64,000 bases of DNA from Janthinobacterium sp. UMAB-56. Its GTDB lineage: Bacteria > Pseudomonadota > Gammaproteobacteria > Burkholderiales > Burkholderiaceae_D. Shown here one piece after another: positions 41,401-49,697 of this stretch. Position 1 is the stretch's first letter, and each line of letters begins with the position of its first letter. The position numbers and the translations under genes were made by a program. Where the stretch lies: positions 446,304-510,303 of the forward strand of contig NZ_LT607651.1 of assembly GCF_900095265.1 (NCBI RefSeq), written 5' to 3'. The notes under the pieces were generated by a model that saw only the letters and a program-made list of their open reading frames with translations, ran no database searches and was not told the DNA's origin.

Positions 41401-41916
41401 TCAGGCTTCCATGGCTTCGTATGCAAAACGCACTTCCTCGCCGAATTTGTCGAGGAACATCAGGGCGCGCACGCTTTGCGCGGCATTGACATAATCGCCC
41501 GCGTCGAGCTGGGCGGCCACCTGGGCCAGCAAGGCCTTGCGTTCGCCGCGCAACTGGCGGTCCAGGGCGTCGAGCGCGTCGGCATCCTTGCCTGCGCGCG
41601 CGTCGCCCAGTTCTTCGCGCCATTCCATCTGCTGCATCAGGAAGCTGACGGGCATGGCCGTGTTCGACTCCGTCTGCAGATCGACGCCATTGAGCTCGCA
41701 CAGGTATTGCGCGCGCTTTTGCGGGCTTTTCAGGGTCTGGTAGGCTTCATTGGCGCGCGTGGCCCATTGCATCGCCACGCGCTTTTCAGCGCTGCTGGCG
41801 TTGATGAAACGGTCCGGATGGACCTTGCCCTGCACGTCGCGGTAGGCCGCGTCGAGCGCGCTCATGTCGAGCCCGAACTGTGCCGGCAACTGGAATAATT
41901 CGAAGTGGTTTTGCAT
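41401..41916 (-). CDS. hscB: Fe-S assembly co-chaperone HscB
   Basis: HscB (171 residues) is a J-domain protein that stimulates HscA and delivers IscU. The J domain (residues 1-75) contains the HPD signature in KVHPDRFINAS near residue 32. The C-terminal three-helix domain (about 85-171) binds IscU. It lies 66 bases after iscA, in the normal ISC order. Confidence 0.95.
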   Translation of the reverse strand: MQNHFELFQLPAQFGLDMSALDAAYRDVQGKVHPDRFINASSAEKRVAMQWATRANEAYQTLKSPQKRAQYLCELNGVDLQTESNTAMPVSFLMQQMEWREELGDARAGKDADALDALDRQLRGERKALLAQVAAQLDAGDYVNAAQSVRALMFLDKFGEEVRFAYEAMEA

Positions 41917-41982
41917 AATGGTCAGTGGTCGCTGTACCGCAATCGATGGGTACAGCGCACCGACCGGGGTCTTGCCAGCTGT

Positions 41983-42303
41983 TTAAATCCTGAAGGACTC
42001 GCCGCAGCCGCAGGCGTCTTTTTCGTTCGGATTGTGGAACTTGAAGCCTTCGTTCAAGCCTTCGCGCGCGAAATCGAGTTCCGTGCCATCGATGTAAGGC
42101 AGGCTTTTCGGGTCGACGAAAACTTTCACGCCGTGCGACTCAAAAACGCTGTCTTCGGCCGCCACTTCATCGACATATTCGAGCTTGTAGGCCAGGCCCG
42201 AGCAACCCGTGGTGCGTACGCCAAAGCGCAAGCCCATGCCCTTGCCGCGCCGTTCGATATAACGGTTGATGTGTTTCGCCGCTTTTTCGGTCAGTGTGAT
42301 CAT
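41983..42303 (-). CDS. iscA: A-type iron-sulfur carrier IscA
   Basis: A 106-residue A-type carrier for cluster transfer to target proteins. The three conserved ligands are present: Cys34 ([13 protein letters not shown]) and Cys98/Cys100 ([10 protein letters not shown]). The start ATG at 42301-42303 has a GGAG-like site. It lies 51 bases downstream of iscU. Confidence 0.96.
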   Translation of the reverse strand: MITLTEKAAKHINRYIERRGKGMGLRFGVRTTGCSGLAYKLEYVDEVAAEDSVFESHGVKVFVDPKSLPYIDGTELDFAREGLNEGFKFHNPNEKDACGCGESFRI

Positions 42304-42354
42304 GTATTTCTCCGCTCCTGCCCCAGGCCTTGCGGCACGGGGCAGAATGCAAAC

Positions 42355-42744
42355 TTAGGCAGCAGCCGGATGACGGGTTTTATAATCAAGGACGGCAGCC
42401 TTGATCGCGTCTTCCGCCAGGATGGAGCAGTGGATTTTCACTGGCGGCAGGGCCAGTTCTTCGGCGATCTGCGTGTTCTTGATGGCCAGTGCCTGGTCCA
42501 GCGTTTTACCTTTAACCCATTCGGTCACCAGCGAGCTCGAAGCGATGGCCGAACCGCAGCCGTAGGTCTTGAACTTCGCATCTTCGATCAGGCCATCGGC
42601 GCCAACCTTGATCTGCAGTTTCATCACGTCGCCGCAGGCGGGCGCGCCCACCATGCCGGTGCCGATGGTTTCATCACCCTTGTCGAAAGCGCCCACGTTG
42701 CGCGGGTTTTCGTAGTGATCGAGTACTTTGTCCGAGTAAGCCAT
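42355..42744 (-). CDS. iscU: Iron-sulfur cluster scaffold IscU
   Basis: IscU (129 residues) is the scaffold on which new 2Fe2S clusters are built. The ligands Cys37 (GAPACGDVMKLQ with Asp39), Cys63 (YGCGSAIASSS) and Cys106 (HCSILAEDAI) and the HscA recognition motif LPPVK (99-103) are all intact. It is 54 bases after iscS. Confidence 0.98.
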   Translation of the reverse strand: MAYSDKVLDHYENPRNVGAFDKGDETIGTGMVGAPACGDVMKLQIKVGADGLIEDAKFKTYGCGSAIASSSLVTEWVKGKTLDQALAIKNTQIAEELALPPVKIHCSILAEDAIKAAVLDYKTRHPAAA

Positions 42745-42798
42745 TTTGATGCTCCTTTAATATTCTTGCCGGCCCCATTGGCAGAGGCCAGGTGTTGG

Positions 42799-44055
42799 TT
42801 AGTGGGCAGCCCATTGGATGGAATTGATGTCAATACCATCTTTAAACATATCCCACAGCGGCGACAGTTCGCGCAGCTTGTGTACTTTCGATTTCAGCAG
42901 GTTCACGGCGAAGTCGATGTCTTCTTCGGTCGAGAAACGGCCGATGGTGAAGCGGATCGAGCTGTGCGCCAGTTCGTCGCTGCGGCCCAGGGCGCGCAAC
43001 ACATACGATGGCTCCAGGCTGGCCGAGGTGCAGGCCGAACCGGACGACACGGCGATATCCTTGATTGCCATGATCAGCGACTCGCCTTCGACGTAGTTGA
43101 AGCTGACGTTCAGGTTGTGCGGCACGCGGTGGTCCATGTCGCCGTTGATGTAGACTTCTTCGATCTCTTGCAAGCCCTTGGCCAGGCGGTCGCGCAAAGC
43201 CTTGATGCGGCCGATTTCGCTGTCCATTTCTTCCTTGGCAATGCGGAAGCTTTCGCCCATGCCGACGATCTGGTGCGTAGGCAGGGTGCCCGAGCGCAGG
43301 CCGCGCTCATGGCCGCCACCGTGCATCTGCGCTTCCAGGCGCACGCGCGGCTTGCGGCAGACGTACAGGGCGCCCACGCCTTTCGGGCCGTAGGTCTTGT
43401 GCGCCGTGAAGGTCATCAGATCGACCTTGGTCTTTTGCAGGTCGATGACGACCTTGCCCGTCGCTTGCGCAGCGTCGCAATGGAAGATGATGCCTTTCGA
43501 GCGGCAGAAGGCGCCAATCTCGTCGATCGGCTGGATCACGCCGATTTCGTTGTTCACCAGCATCACCGACACGAGGATGGTGTCCGGGCGCACGGCTGCG
43601 GCCAGTTGCTCGACAGTGATCAGGCCGTTGTCCTGCGGTTCCAGATACGTCGCTTCGAAGCCGACGCGTTCCAGTTCGCGCACCGTGTCGAGCACCGATT
43701 TATGCTCGGTCTTGACGGTGATGATGTGCTTGCCCTTGGTCTTGTAGAACTGCGCCGCGCCCTTGATGGCCAGGTTGTTGCTTTCCGTCGCGCCGGAAGT
43801 CCAGATGATTTCGCGCGGATCGGCGTTCACCAGAGCGGCCACGTAGCCGCGTGCCTCTTCCACGGCTTTTTCCGCCGTCCAGCCGTACATGTGGCTGCGC
43901 GATGCCGGATTGCCGAACTGCTCGCGCAGGTAAGGAATCATCTTGTCGGCGACGCGTGGATCGATCGGCGTGGTGGCCGAGTAATCCATGTAGATCGGGA
44001 AATGCGGTGCGGTTTCAAAGTGCACTTGGCCTACGTTTTTTTCTGGGGCGTTCAT
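42799..44055 (-). CDS. iscS: Cysteine desulfurase IscS
   Basis: IscS (417 residues) is a PLP enzyme that removes sulfur from cysteine and supplies it to IscU and to tRNA thiolation. The PLP lysine lies in [18 protein letters not shown] near residue 212, and the mobile-loop cysteine in [18 protein letters not shown] near residue 340. The start is [10 protein letters not shown] (ATG 44053-44055), seven bases after AGGAG. It has about 12 residues more than E. coli IscS at its N-terminus. Confidence 0.97.
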   Translation of the reverse strand: MNAPEKNVGQVHFETAPHFPIYMDYSATTPIDPRVADKMIPYLREQFGNPASRSHMYGWTAEKAVEEARGYVAALVNADPREIIWTSGATESNNLAIKGAAQFYKTKGKHIITVKTEHKSVLDTVRELERVGFEATYLEPQDNGLITVEQLAAAVRPDTILVSVMLVNNEIGVIQPIDEIGAFCRSKGIIFHCDAAQATGKVVIDLQKTKVDLMTFTAHKTYGPKGVGALYVCRKPRVRLEAQMHGGGHERGLRSGTLPTHQIVGMGESFRIAKEEMDSEIGRIKALRDRLAKGLQEIEEVYINGDMDHRVPHNLNVSFNYVEGESLIMAIKDIAVSSGSACTSASLEPSYVLRALGRSDELAHSSIRFTIGRFSTEEDIDFAVNLLKSKVHKLRELSPLWDMFKDGIDINSIQWAAH

Positions 44056-44095
44056 CAATAACTCCTGCAATCAGCAACTGGGTATTTTGTAATGT

Positions 44096-44572
44096 TCAAC
44101 CGAGGGCGGCGTGGTTACGGTGCATCACCATCACGCTTTGCTCGGCCATCTTTTGTCTCTGCTGGTCGACCAGGTCCTGCAAGGACACAGAATCCAGATA
44201 ATCGACCATTTTTTCGTTGAGTGTGGACCACAATTCATGCGTCATGCAGCGCGCGCCCGTGGCCGCGTCGGCGCCGTGGCAATGCTCCTTGCCGCCGCAC
44301 TGCGTGGCATCGAGCGGTTCGTCGACGGCGATGATGATGTCGGCCACCGTCACCTTGTCGGCACGGCGCGCCAGACTGTAGCCGCCGCCTGGGCCACGAA
44401 TCGATTCAACGATCTCATGCCGGCGCAACTTGCCGAACAACTGTTCCAGGTAGGACAGGGAAATCGACTGGCGCTGACTGATGCCGGACAAGGTGACCGG
44501 CCCCTTGCCCTGGCGCAGGGCAAGATCGATCATCGCTGTCACGGCAAAACGGCCTTTTGTAGTCAGACGCAT
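44096..44572 (-). CDS. iscR: Iron-sulfur sensing transcriptional regulator IscR
   Basis: IscR (158 residues, Rrf2 family) represses the isc operon when it holds a 2Fe2S cluster. The winged-helix motif SISLSYLEQLFGKLRRHEIVESIRGPGGGYSLAR is at residues 36-69. Ligand cysteines are Cys92, Cys98 and Cys109, with His112 after them. The spacing between the second and third Cys is ten residues (CHGADAATGARC), five more than in E. coli. The start is MRLTTKGRFAV (ATG 44570-44572). A consensus IscR box overlaps its promoter. Confidence 0.97.
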   Translation of the reverse strand: MRLTTKGRFAVTAMIDLALRQGKGPVTLSGISQRQSISLSYLEQLFGKLRRHEIVESIRGPGGGYSLARRADKVTVADIIIAVDEPLDATQCGGKEHCHGADAATGARCMTHELWSTLNEKMVDYLDSVSLQDLVDQQRQKMAEQSVMVMHRNHAALG

Positions 44573-44640
44573 ACATCCTCGGCTCAACTGTTCAATAACT
44601 GGTTTAAAATATTGCGGTTTTTCAACTTCTCAAACCCTGA

Positions 44641-44665
44641 GTAGTTGAATGATTTAGTCAAGTAT
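44641..44665 (-). promoter_or_regulatory. Type 1 IscR binding site upstream of iscR
   Basis: Read on the minus strand, this 25-base segment matches the E. coli type 1 IscR consensus at 23 positions. The left half is ATACTTGACTA and the right half is CATTCAACTAC, with mismatches only at one G and the last base. It overlaps the -10 element of the promoter just upstream, so bound holo-IscR should block transcription of the whole isc operon. Confidence 0.8.
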
Positions 44666-44689
44666 AACAAATTCGGCGGGGTTTGTCAG
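44661..44689 (-). promoter_or_regulatory. Sigma-70 promoter of the isc operon
   Basis: On the minus strand there is a -35 element CTGACA (44684-44689), a 17-base spacer (44667-44683) and a -10 element TATACT (44661-44666). Each element matches the consensus at five of six bases. It points to iscR, with a leader of about 80 bases. Confidence 0.75.
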
Positions 44690-44786
44690 AGCGCCCCGCG
44701 ATGACCACAAGGCTGGCAGGGGCATGGCCGGCCGCGCCAGGCGCGGCGGTATCAGGAATGCAACAGGCGGAAAATCGCAGGCGTTC

Positions 44787-45338
44787 TCAGCCCCGTAAGG
44801 CCGTCCGCACTTTCATCAGTTCAAATCCCAGCAGGTTCAAGCCGTCCCAGCGCGCCGGATCGCCGATGCGCGGATTGTCCGACGCCAGGCCCACGCCCCA
44901 GATGCGGTCGACGGGACTGGCTTCGACGATGACGCGCTCGCCCGTGCCCAGCAAAAACTTGCGCAACGCCGCCTTTTGCGAGAACTTGGCAAAATTGCCG
45001 TCGAAGACGATGCCGGCACGCGCCGCTTCCCAGACCCTGGCGTCGAAGTTCGCCACTTCACGTCCGAGTTTTTTCACTTCCGACGGGCGCTCGGCCGCCA
45101 CGATGCGCGCCTGCACGCCCGTGTCGCCAAACAGGGCTGCCTTTTGCGCCATCATGTAATGTTCGGCGGTCGCGTAGGTCACGCCAGCAAGGCTGAACGG
45201 TGATGGAAACCACTGGCTGAAGCAGCTTTTGTCAGGCACCTGAGGCTGCGCCGGCGTGTGGCCCCAGAAATACAGATAATCGGGCACGCCGCCCGCTGCG
45301 ATCCACGCCTTCAATTCTTCCACGTTACTGATTTGCAT
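44787..45338 (-). CDS. NADAR-family protein (YbiA-like)
   Basis: A 183-residue NADAR-domain protein. The domain begins at YLYFWGHTP, with WFPSPFSLAGVTYATAEHYMMAQKAALFGD near residue 45 and the C-terminal RVIVEASPVDRIWGVGLASDNP near 140. NADAR proteins act on ADP-ribose-linked compounds: YbiA-type enzymes handle riboflavin intermediates, and others remove ADP-ribose from guanine in DNA. The start at ATG 45336-45338 follows GGGGAAT. It is encoded 38 bases after the UDG-like gene, so cotranscription is likely. Confidence 0.82.
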   Translation of the reverse strand: MQISNVEELKAWIAAGGVPDYLYFWGHTPAQPQVPDKSCFSQWFPSPFSLAGVTYATAEHYMMAQKAALFGDTGVQARIVAAERPSEVKKLGREVANFDARVWEAARAGIVFDGNFAKFSQKAALRKFLLGTGERVIVEASPVDRIWGVGLASDNPRIGDPARWDGLNLLGFELMKVRTALRG

Positions 45339-45376
45339 ATTCCCCGCACTTCCGCCAGACAGGCGATGATTCAAGC

Positions 45377-46156
45377 TCAAGCACGCAATAGTTGCATCGG
45401 GCCAAACAAGGCCTGCATGTCACGATTGCCGATAAAGGACAGATTATACGGATGTTCCGCCGTCACCTGCGGCAAGAATGCCGCCACCGGCAGGCGCTTG
45501 ATGAGCTCGGCAATCTTGCCCCACAGCACCAGTTGCGGCAAGGCGCCCCCGCCCTGCTGCGCCAGCGCTTCCAGCACCACCTGCAGGAAAGGCAGCCAGC
45601 CGCGCGCATCCTGCACGGGCGGCACGTGGGAACGGAACACCAGCGCCGCGTTGAGCAGCAAGAAACCCTGCGCCGTCATCTTGCCTTGCAAGTCGGGCAA
45701 GGTCTGGATCACGCCGCTACCCGGCATTTGCGCGGCCGCCGCCACGGGCGCCATGGCCACGCCCGAGGTGTCGCCGCCCTGCAACTGACCATCGGCCACC
45801 AGCAGCATCTTCATGAAGTTGCGCAAGGAGGTGGCGCGGTTGACGGGCTTCGACAGGCCCGTCGCCGACCATAAGCTGCCGACTGCGCCATCCATGAAGC
45901 ATACGCCCGTGGCGCTCTCGGCGCGCGGATACGGTCCCTCGCCCACCAGCAAGTAACGCACCTGCGCCAGCGGCAGGGCAAAGGCGGCAAACAGCCGGCC
46001 CTGCGTCGGCAGGTAATCATCGGCGGCCAGCGCCGGCAGGTAGGCGGGATCGGCCGCCATCACGGCCTGCAAGCCGCGCAGCAATATGGGATGCCAGGAA
46101 GCATGCGCCAGGGACAGGGCATCGGTGATGCTGGCAGGAACGGTTGTTACGGTCAT
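45377..46156 (-). CDS. Uracil-DNA glycosylase-like protein with altered catalytic motif
   Basis: A 259-residue protein aligning by motif with the family 1 uracil-DNA glycosylase fold. YLLVGEGPYP (68-77) replaces the water-activating GQDPYH box, GVCFMD the GLxFSV motif, LLNAALVF (167-174) the LLNxxLTV motif, and HPYNLSF (235-241) the HPSPLS loop. The key Asp of GQDPYH is Gly here, and the following His is Pro. It may therefore be inactive on uracil, have another specificity, or be a binding protein. The start ATG is at 46154-46156. Confidence 0.7.
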   Translation of the reverse strand: MTVTTVPASITDALSLAHASWHPILLRGLQAVMAADPAYLPALAADDYLPTQGRLFAAFALPLAQVRYLLVGEGPYPRAESATGVCFMDGAVGSLWSATGLSKPVNRATSLRNFMKMLLVADGQLQGGDTSGVAMAPVAAAAQMPGSGVIQTLPDLQGKMTAQGFLLLNAALVFRSHVPPVQDARGWLPFLQVVLEALAQQGGGALPQLVLWGKIAELIKRLPVAAFLPQVTAEHPYNLSFIGNRDMQALFGPMQLLRA

Positions 46157-46234
46157 GTGGCCTGAAGTAGTTGGGCAAACGCAAATTGTAGCCTACCTGC
46201 AAGCTCGCATTGGCTGCCCAAAATCAAGCACGCA

Positions 46235-46260
46235 TAAAAAACCGCCTGTTGCCAGACGGG
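46235..46260 (-). terminator. Rho-independent terminator of the maiA operon
   Basis: On the minus strand CCGTCTG and CAGGCGG pair with one G-U wobble around a 4-base loop, followed by six T residues. It lies 27 bases after the maiA stop. Confidence 0.85.
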
Positions 46261-46286
46261 TTATCCTGCCTTCCGCCGCATGCAGG

Positions 46287-46937
46287 CTATTCGGCGTCAG
46301 GCTGTTGCGACGGATGCGCGGCGGCAAACGCCGGCAAGCCGGCGCAATGCGCGTGGATGCGCGTCACGCGCGGATAGGGCGCCAGGTCGATGGCGAAGCG
46401 CTGCGCATTGAATACCTGCGGCACCAGGCAGCAATCGGCCAGCGTCGGGCTGTCGCCATGGCAGTACAGGCGCGTAGCAGCAGGGTCACCCTGCGCCAGC
46501 AGCGCCTCCACGGCCGCCAGTCCCTCGGCCATCCAGTGGCGGTACCACTCCTGCTTGGCCTCGTCCGACAGCCCCAGTGTGTTTTTCAGGTACTTCAAGA
46601 CGCGCAAATTCGTCAGAGGATGCGCGTCGCAGGCGATCGCCAGCGCGCACGCGCGCACGCGGGCACGCCCCAGCGCGTCCGGCGGAAGCAGCGGCACGCC
46701 AGGGCGCGTCTCGTCCAGGTATTCGAGCATCGCCAGCGACTGCGTCAGGATGGCGCCGTCGTCATCGAGCGCCGGCACCAGCGCCGACGGATTTACGGCG
46801 CGATAGGCGGGCAGCAGCTGCTGTCCGCCGTCCTGCAGCAAATGCACGGGGATGCTGTCGTAAGCGATGCCCTTCAAATTGAGGGCAATGCGCACGCGGT
46901 AGGCGGCCGAACTGCGAAAATAGGTGTACAGCTTCAT
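46287..46937 (-). CDS. maiA: Maleylacetoacetate isomerase (zeta-class GST)
   Basis: A 216-residue glutathione S-transferase fold enzyme that isomerises maleylacetoacetate to fumarylacetoacetate in tyrosine/homogentisate breakdown, or maleylpyruvate in the gentisate route. The N-terminal YFRSSAAYRVRIALNLKGI corresponds to the SSCSWR active-site motif, with the Cys replaced by Ala. NPSALVPALDDDG-ILTQSLAMLEYLDE binds glutathione. It starts 14 bases after the FAH gene stops, giving a clear functional pair. Confidence 0.88.
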   Translation of the reverse strand: MKLYTYFRSSAAYRVRIALNLKGIAYDSIPVHLLQDGGQQLLPAYRAVNPSALVPALDDDGAILTQSLAMLEYLDETRPGVPLLPPDALGRARVRACALAIACDAHPLTNLRVLKYLKNTLGLSDEAKQEWYRHWMAEGLAAVEALLAQGDPAATRLYCHGDSPTLADCCLVPQVFNAQRFAIDLAPYPRVTRIHAHCAGLPAFAAAHPSQQPDAE

Positions 46938-46951
46938 GGAGCGGCCTCCCC

Positions 46952-47980
46952 TCAGGCGCGTGTTGCGCCAGCGTACAGGGCCACGGTCTGTTCGATGCTG
47001 CCGAAGATGCTGGCACCCGCCGCGTCGCGCATCTCGATGCGCACCGTGTCGCCGAACTTCAGGTACGCCGTCTTCGGCGCGCCGTGTTCGATGGTTTCGT
47101 ACATGCGCACTTCGGCCAGGCAGCAGTAACCCACGCCGCCGTTCTCGATGCTCGAGCCAAACAGATTGCCCTGCTTGTTCGACACGGTACCGGAGCCGAC
47201 GATGCTGCCGGCGGCCAGTTCGCGCGTCCTGGCAGCATGGGCGACGAGTTGCGCAAAGTTGAAGGTCATGTCTTCGCCCGCATTCGGCTTGCCGAAGGGC
47301 TGGTCGTTCAGGTCCACCAGCAGCGGCAGATGCAGCTTGCTGTCGGCCCAGTGACCTTCAAGTTCATCGGGCGTGACGGCGACGGGCGAAAACGCGCTGG
47401 CCGCCTTCGACTGGAAGAAACCGAAGCCCTTGGCCAGCTCGCCCGGAATCAGGTTGCGCAGCGAGACATCATTGACCAGCATGAGCAGGCGAATCGCTTT
47501 TGCCGCGTCCTCCGCGCTGGCGCCCATGGCCACGTCGCCCGTAATCACCGCCACTTCCGCTTCCAGGTCGATGCCCCACTCTTCCGACAAGGCAAAGATG
47601 GGGTCGCGCGGACCGATAAAGCTGTCGGAACCGCCCTGGTACATCAGCGGGTCCGTGTAGAACGAGGCCGGCACTTCTGCGTTGCGCGCCTTGCGCACCA
47701 GCTCGACGTGGTTGATGTAGGCGGAACCGTCGGCCCACTGGTAGGCGCGCGGCAGCGGCGAGTGGCACAATGCCGCATCAAACGGCTGCGCGTCCGGCGC
47801 CTGGCCCGCATTCAGGTCGGCGTAGGCCTGTTCCAGCTTTGGCGCGACGGCGTCCCAGTTGTCGAGCGCCGCCTGCAGGGTGGGGGCGATGGCGGCCACG
47901 CGCTGGTACTGGCGCAAGTCACGGCTGACGAGGATCAGGGCGCCGTCGCGGCTGCCGTTCTTCAGGGTTGCGAATTTCAT
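46952..47980 (-). CDS. Fumarylacetoacetate hydrolase-family protein
   Basis: A 342-residue FAH-family hydrolase that cleaves fumarylacetoacetate or fumarylpyruvate to fumarate plus acetoacetate or pyruvate. The metal-binding EVAVITGDVAMGASAEDA segment near residue 141, NDVSLRNLIPGELAKGFGFFQSKAASAFSPVAVTP near 170 and GSGTVSNKQG near 265 are characteristic. It lies between a VOC-family gene and maiA, in an operon for aromatic ring-cleavage products. The exact substrate cannot be decided here. Confidence 0.88.
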   Translation of the reverse strand: MKFATLKNGSRDGALILVSRDLRQYQRVAAIAPTLQAALDNWDAVAPKLEQAYADLNAGQAPDAQPFDAALCHSPLPRAYQWADGSAYINHVELVRKARNAEVPASFYTDPLMYQGGSDSFIGPRDPIFALSEEWGIDLEAEVAVITGDVAMGASAEDAAKAIRLLMLVNDVSLRNLIPGELAKGFGFFQSKAASAFSPVAVTPDELEGHWADSKLHLPLLVDLNDQPFGKPNAGEDMTFNFAQLVAHAARTRELAAGSIVGSGTVSNKQGNLFGSSIENGGVGYCCLAEVRMYETIEHGAPKTAYLKFGDTVRIEMRDAAGASIFGSIEQTVALYAGATRA

Positions 47981-48042
47981 GGTCTTCCTTGTGTGGCGTA
48001 ATGTTCAGATGGTGTCAGTCTGTCGTATTCAATCTGCGGCGC

Positions 48043-48576
48043 TCACGCGTCGGCCGGCGCGTGCATCCAGGCAGCGTGCTTCGGTGCGCGGCGCGTCTGC
48101 GACCATTCTTCCAGCATTTCCCATTTGACGGCGTCCAGTTTGGCCATCATTTCGGGCGTGCCCACATTGGCCGCCAGTTCCAGCCGGTGACCGTTCGGAT
48201 CGAAGAAATAAATCGACTGGAAGATGGCGTGGTTGACGGGCCCCAGCACCTCGATGCCGGCGGCCACCAGGCGCTCCTTGGCGGCCAGCAGTTCTTCCAT
48301 GCTGCCCACTTCCAGCGCCAGGTGCTGCACCCAGGCCGGGGTATTGCGGTCGCGGTCCATCGGCGGCTGCGTCGGCAGTTCAAAAAAGGCCAGCACATTG
48401 CCCTGGCCTGCGTCGAGGAAGACGTGCATATACGGGTCCGGCGCCTTGGTCGACGGCACCAGGTCTTCGGCGATGGCGAGGACGAAATTCATGTTCAAAT
48501 GCTGGACGTACCACTCGACGGTTTTCTTCGCGTCGATGCAGCGGTAGGCGACGTGGTGGATTTGCTTGATCTTCAT
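48043..48576 (-). CDS. VOC-superfamily (glyoxalase/dioxygenase-like) protein
   Basis: A 177-residue protein with the beta-alpha-beta-beta-beta pattern of the vicinal oxygen chelate superfamily: IHHVAYRCIDAKKTVEWYVQHLNMNFVLA at the N-terminus and HLALEVGSMEELLAAKERLVAAGIEVLGP near residue 90. FDPNGHRLELA follows, where His and Glu are likely metal ligands. It is probably a ring-cleaving or lyase-type step in the same pathway as FAH and MaiA. The start was set at MKIKQIHHV (ATG 48574-48576). It is the first gene of the operon and divergent from the LysR gene. Confidence 0.75.
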   Translation of the reverse strand: MKIKQIHHVAYRCIDAKKTVEWYVQHLNMNFVLAIAEDLVPSTKAPDPYMHVFLDAGQGNVLAFFELPTQPPMDRDRNTPAWVQHLALEVGSMEELLAAKERLVAAGIEVLGPVNHAIFQSIYFFDPNGHRLELAANVGTPEMMAKLDAVKWEMLEEWSQTRRAPKHAAWMHAPADA

Positions 48577-48703
48577 GGTGCTTGTCTCCAATGGATGGCG
48601 CCCGGGGCGCGATGGCTGGCCTGTTTTTCAGCTTTTCACCATTAGAATCGAGTTACAGCTATCATACAAACAATTTTTAACCATTGATTTATCGGATTAT
48701 CTT

Positions 48704-49669
48704 ATGAGTCCAAGCCTGCGGCAGATGCGCGCCTTCGTGGCACTGGCCAAGACCGGCAGTTTTACCCTGGCCGCCGAATACCTGCACGTGACACAGTCGG
48801 CCTTGAGCGGCTTGATCAAGGAACTGGAAAGCGTGCTGGGCGTGCGCGTGGTCGAGCGCAGCACGCGCAAGACGCAGCTGTCGGAAATCGGCCGCGAACT
48901 GTATCCGCTGTTTGAAAAAATGATCGAGGATCTCGATGGCGCCATGGCCGGCATCGCCCAGCGCAAGGCGCTGAAAACGGGCATGGTGCGCATCGCCGCG
49001 CCGCAGATGATGGCCTGCACCCTGCTGCCGGAAGTGATCGCCGCCTACCGCCAGGCGCATCCTGACGTGCAACTGCGCCTGGTCGACTGCCCCGTGGAGA
49101 ATGTATCGGCACGCGTCTTCAGCGGCGAAGTCGATTTCGGCATCGGTCCCGAACGCGACCCGACGGCGGAAATCGCCGCGCAAGCGCTGTTCGAAATGCC
49201 CTTCGTGCTGGTCTTCCCCGAACAGCATCCGCTACAGCAAAAGGAAAGGGTCACCTGGGCCGACGTGGGCGACTATCCCTTTATCTCGCTGCAGGGGCAG
49301 TTCACGGAACGCCTGCTGCGCGACATGCACGGCGCGTTTCGCGAGCTGTCGCTCAACCCCTATAACGAAGTGACGTTCATGACGACGGCGCTAGCCATGG
49401 TCAGCGCCAACCTGGGCATCACGGTCTGCCTGCCGTATGCGGAACCGATGGTCAAGCTGTACCAGTTACAGATGCGCGCCCTGCATGAGCCGGAACTGAC
49501 GCGGCGCTTCTTCGTCTACACGAAGACGGGGCGTTCACTGTCGCCGGCAGCAGAAAGCTTCATGGCATTCCTGTTCCAGTTCGTCGAAACGCACGAGTGG
49601 AACGTCGGTGGAAACAAGGGCGCACGCGACACCCTGCCGGTGGGCAGCACGGCTGGCAGCGCTCTATAA
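48704..49669 (+). CDS. LysR-family transcriptional regulator
   Basis: A 321-residue LTTR. The N-terminal winged HTH (LRQMRAFVALAKTGSFTLAAEYLHVTQSALSGLIKELESVLGVRVVERSTR) covers residues 5-57. A periplasmic-binding-like effector domain (about 90-300) follows. The start is MSPSLRQ (ATG 48704-48706). An in-frame upstream extension overlaps the divergent VOC promoter region and was rejected. Divergence from the VOC-FAH-MaiA operon across 127 bases suggests it controls that operon, which is inference from LTTR habits. Confidence 0.9.
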   Translation: MSPSLRQMRAFVALAKTGSFTLAAEYLHVTQSALSGLIKELESVLGVRVVERSTRKTQLSEIGRELYPLFEKMIEDLDGAMAGIAQRKALKTGMVRIAAPQMMACTLLPEVIAAYRQAHPDVQLRLVDCPVENVSARVFSGEVDFGIGPERDPTAEIAAQALFEMPFVLVFPEQHPLQQKERVTWADVGDYPFISLQGQFTERLLRDMHGAFRELSLNPYNEVTFMTTALAMVSANLGITVCLPYAEPMVKLYQLQMRALHEPELTRRFFVYTKTGRSLSPAAESFMAFLFQFVETHEWNVGGNKGARDTLPVGSTAGSAL

Positions 49670-49697
49670 TGGCGTATCGCCCCTTGCCGCTAACGCC

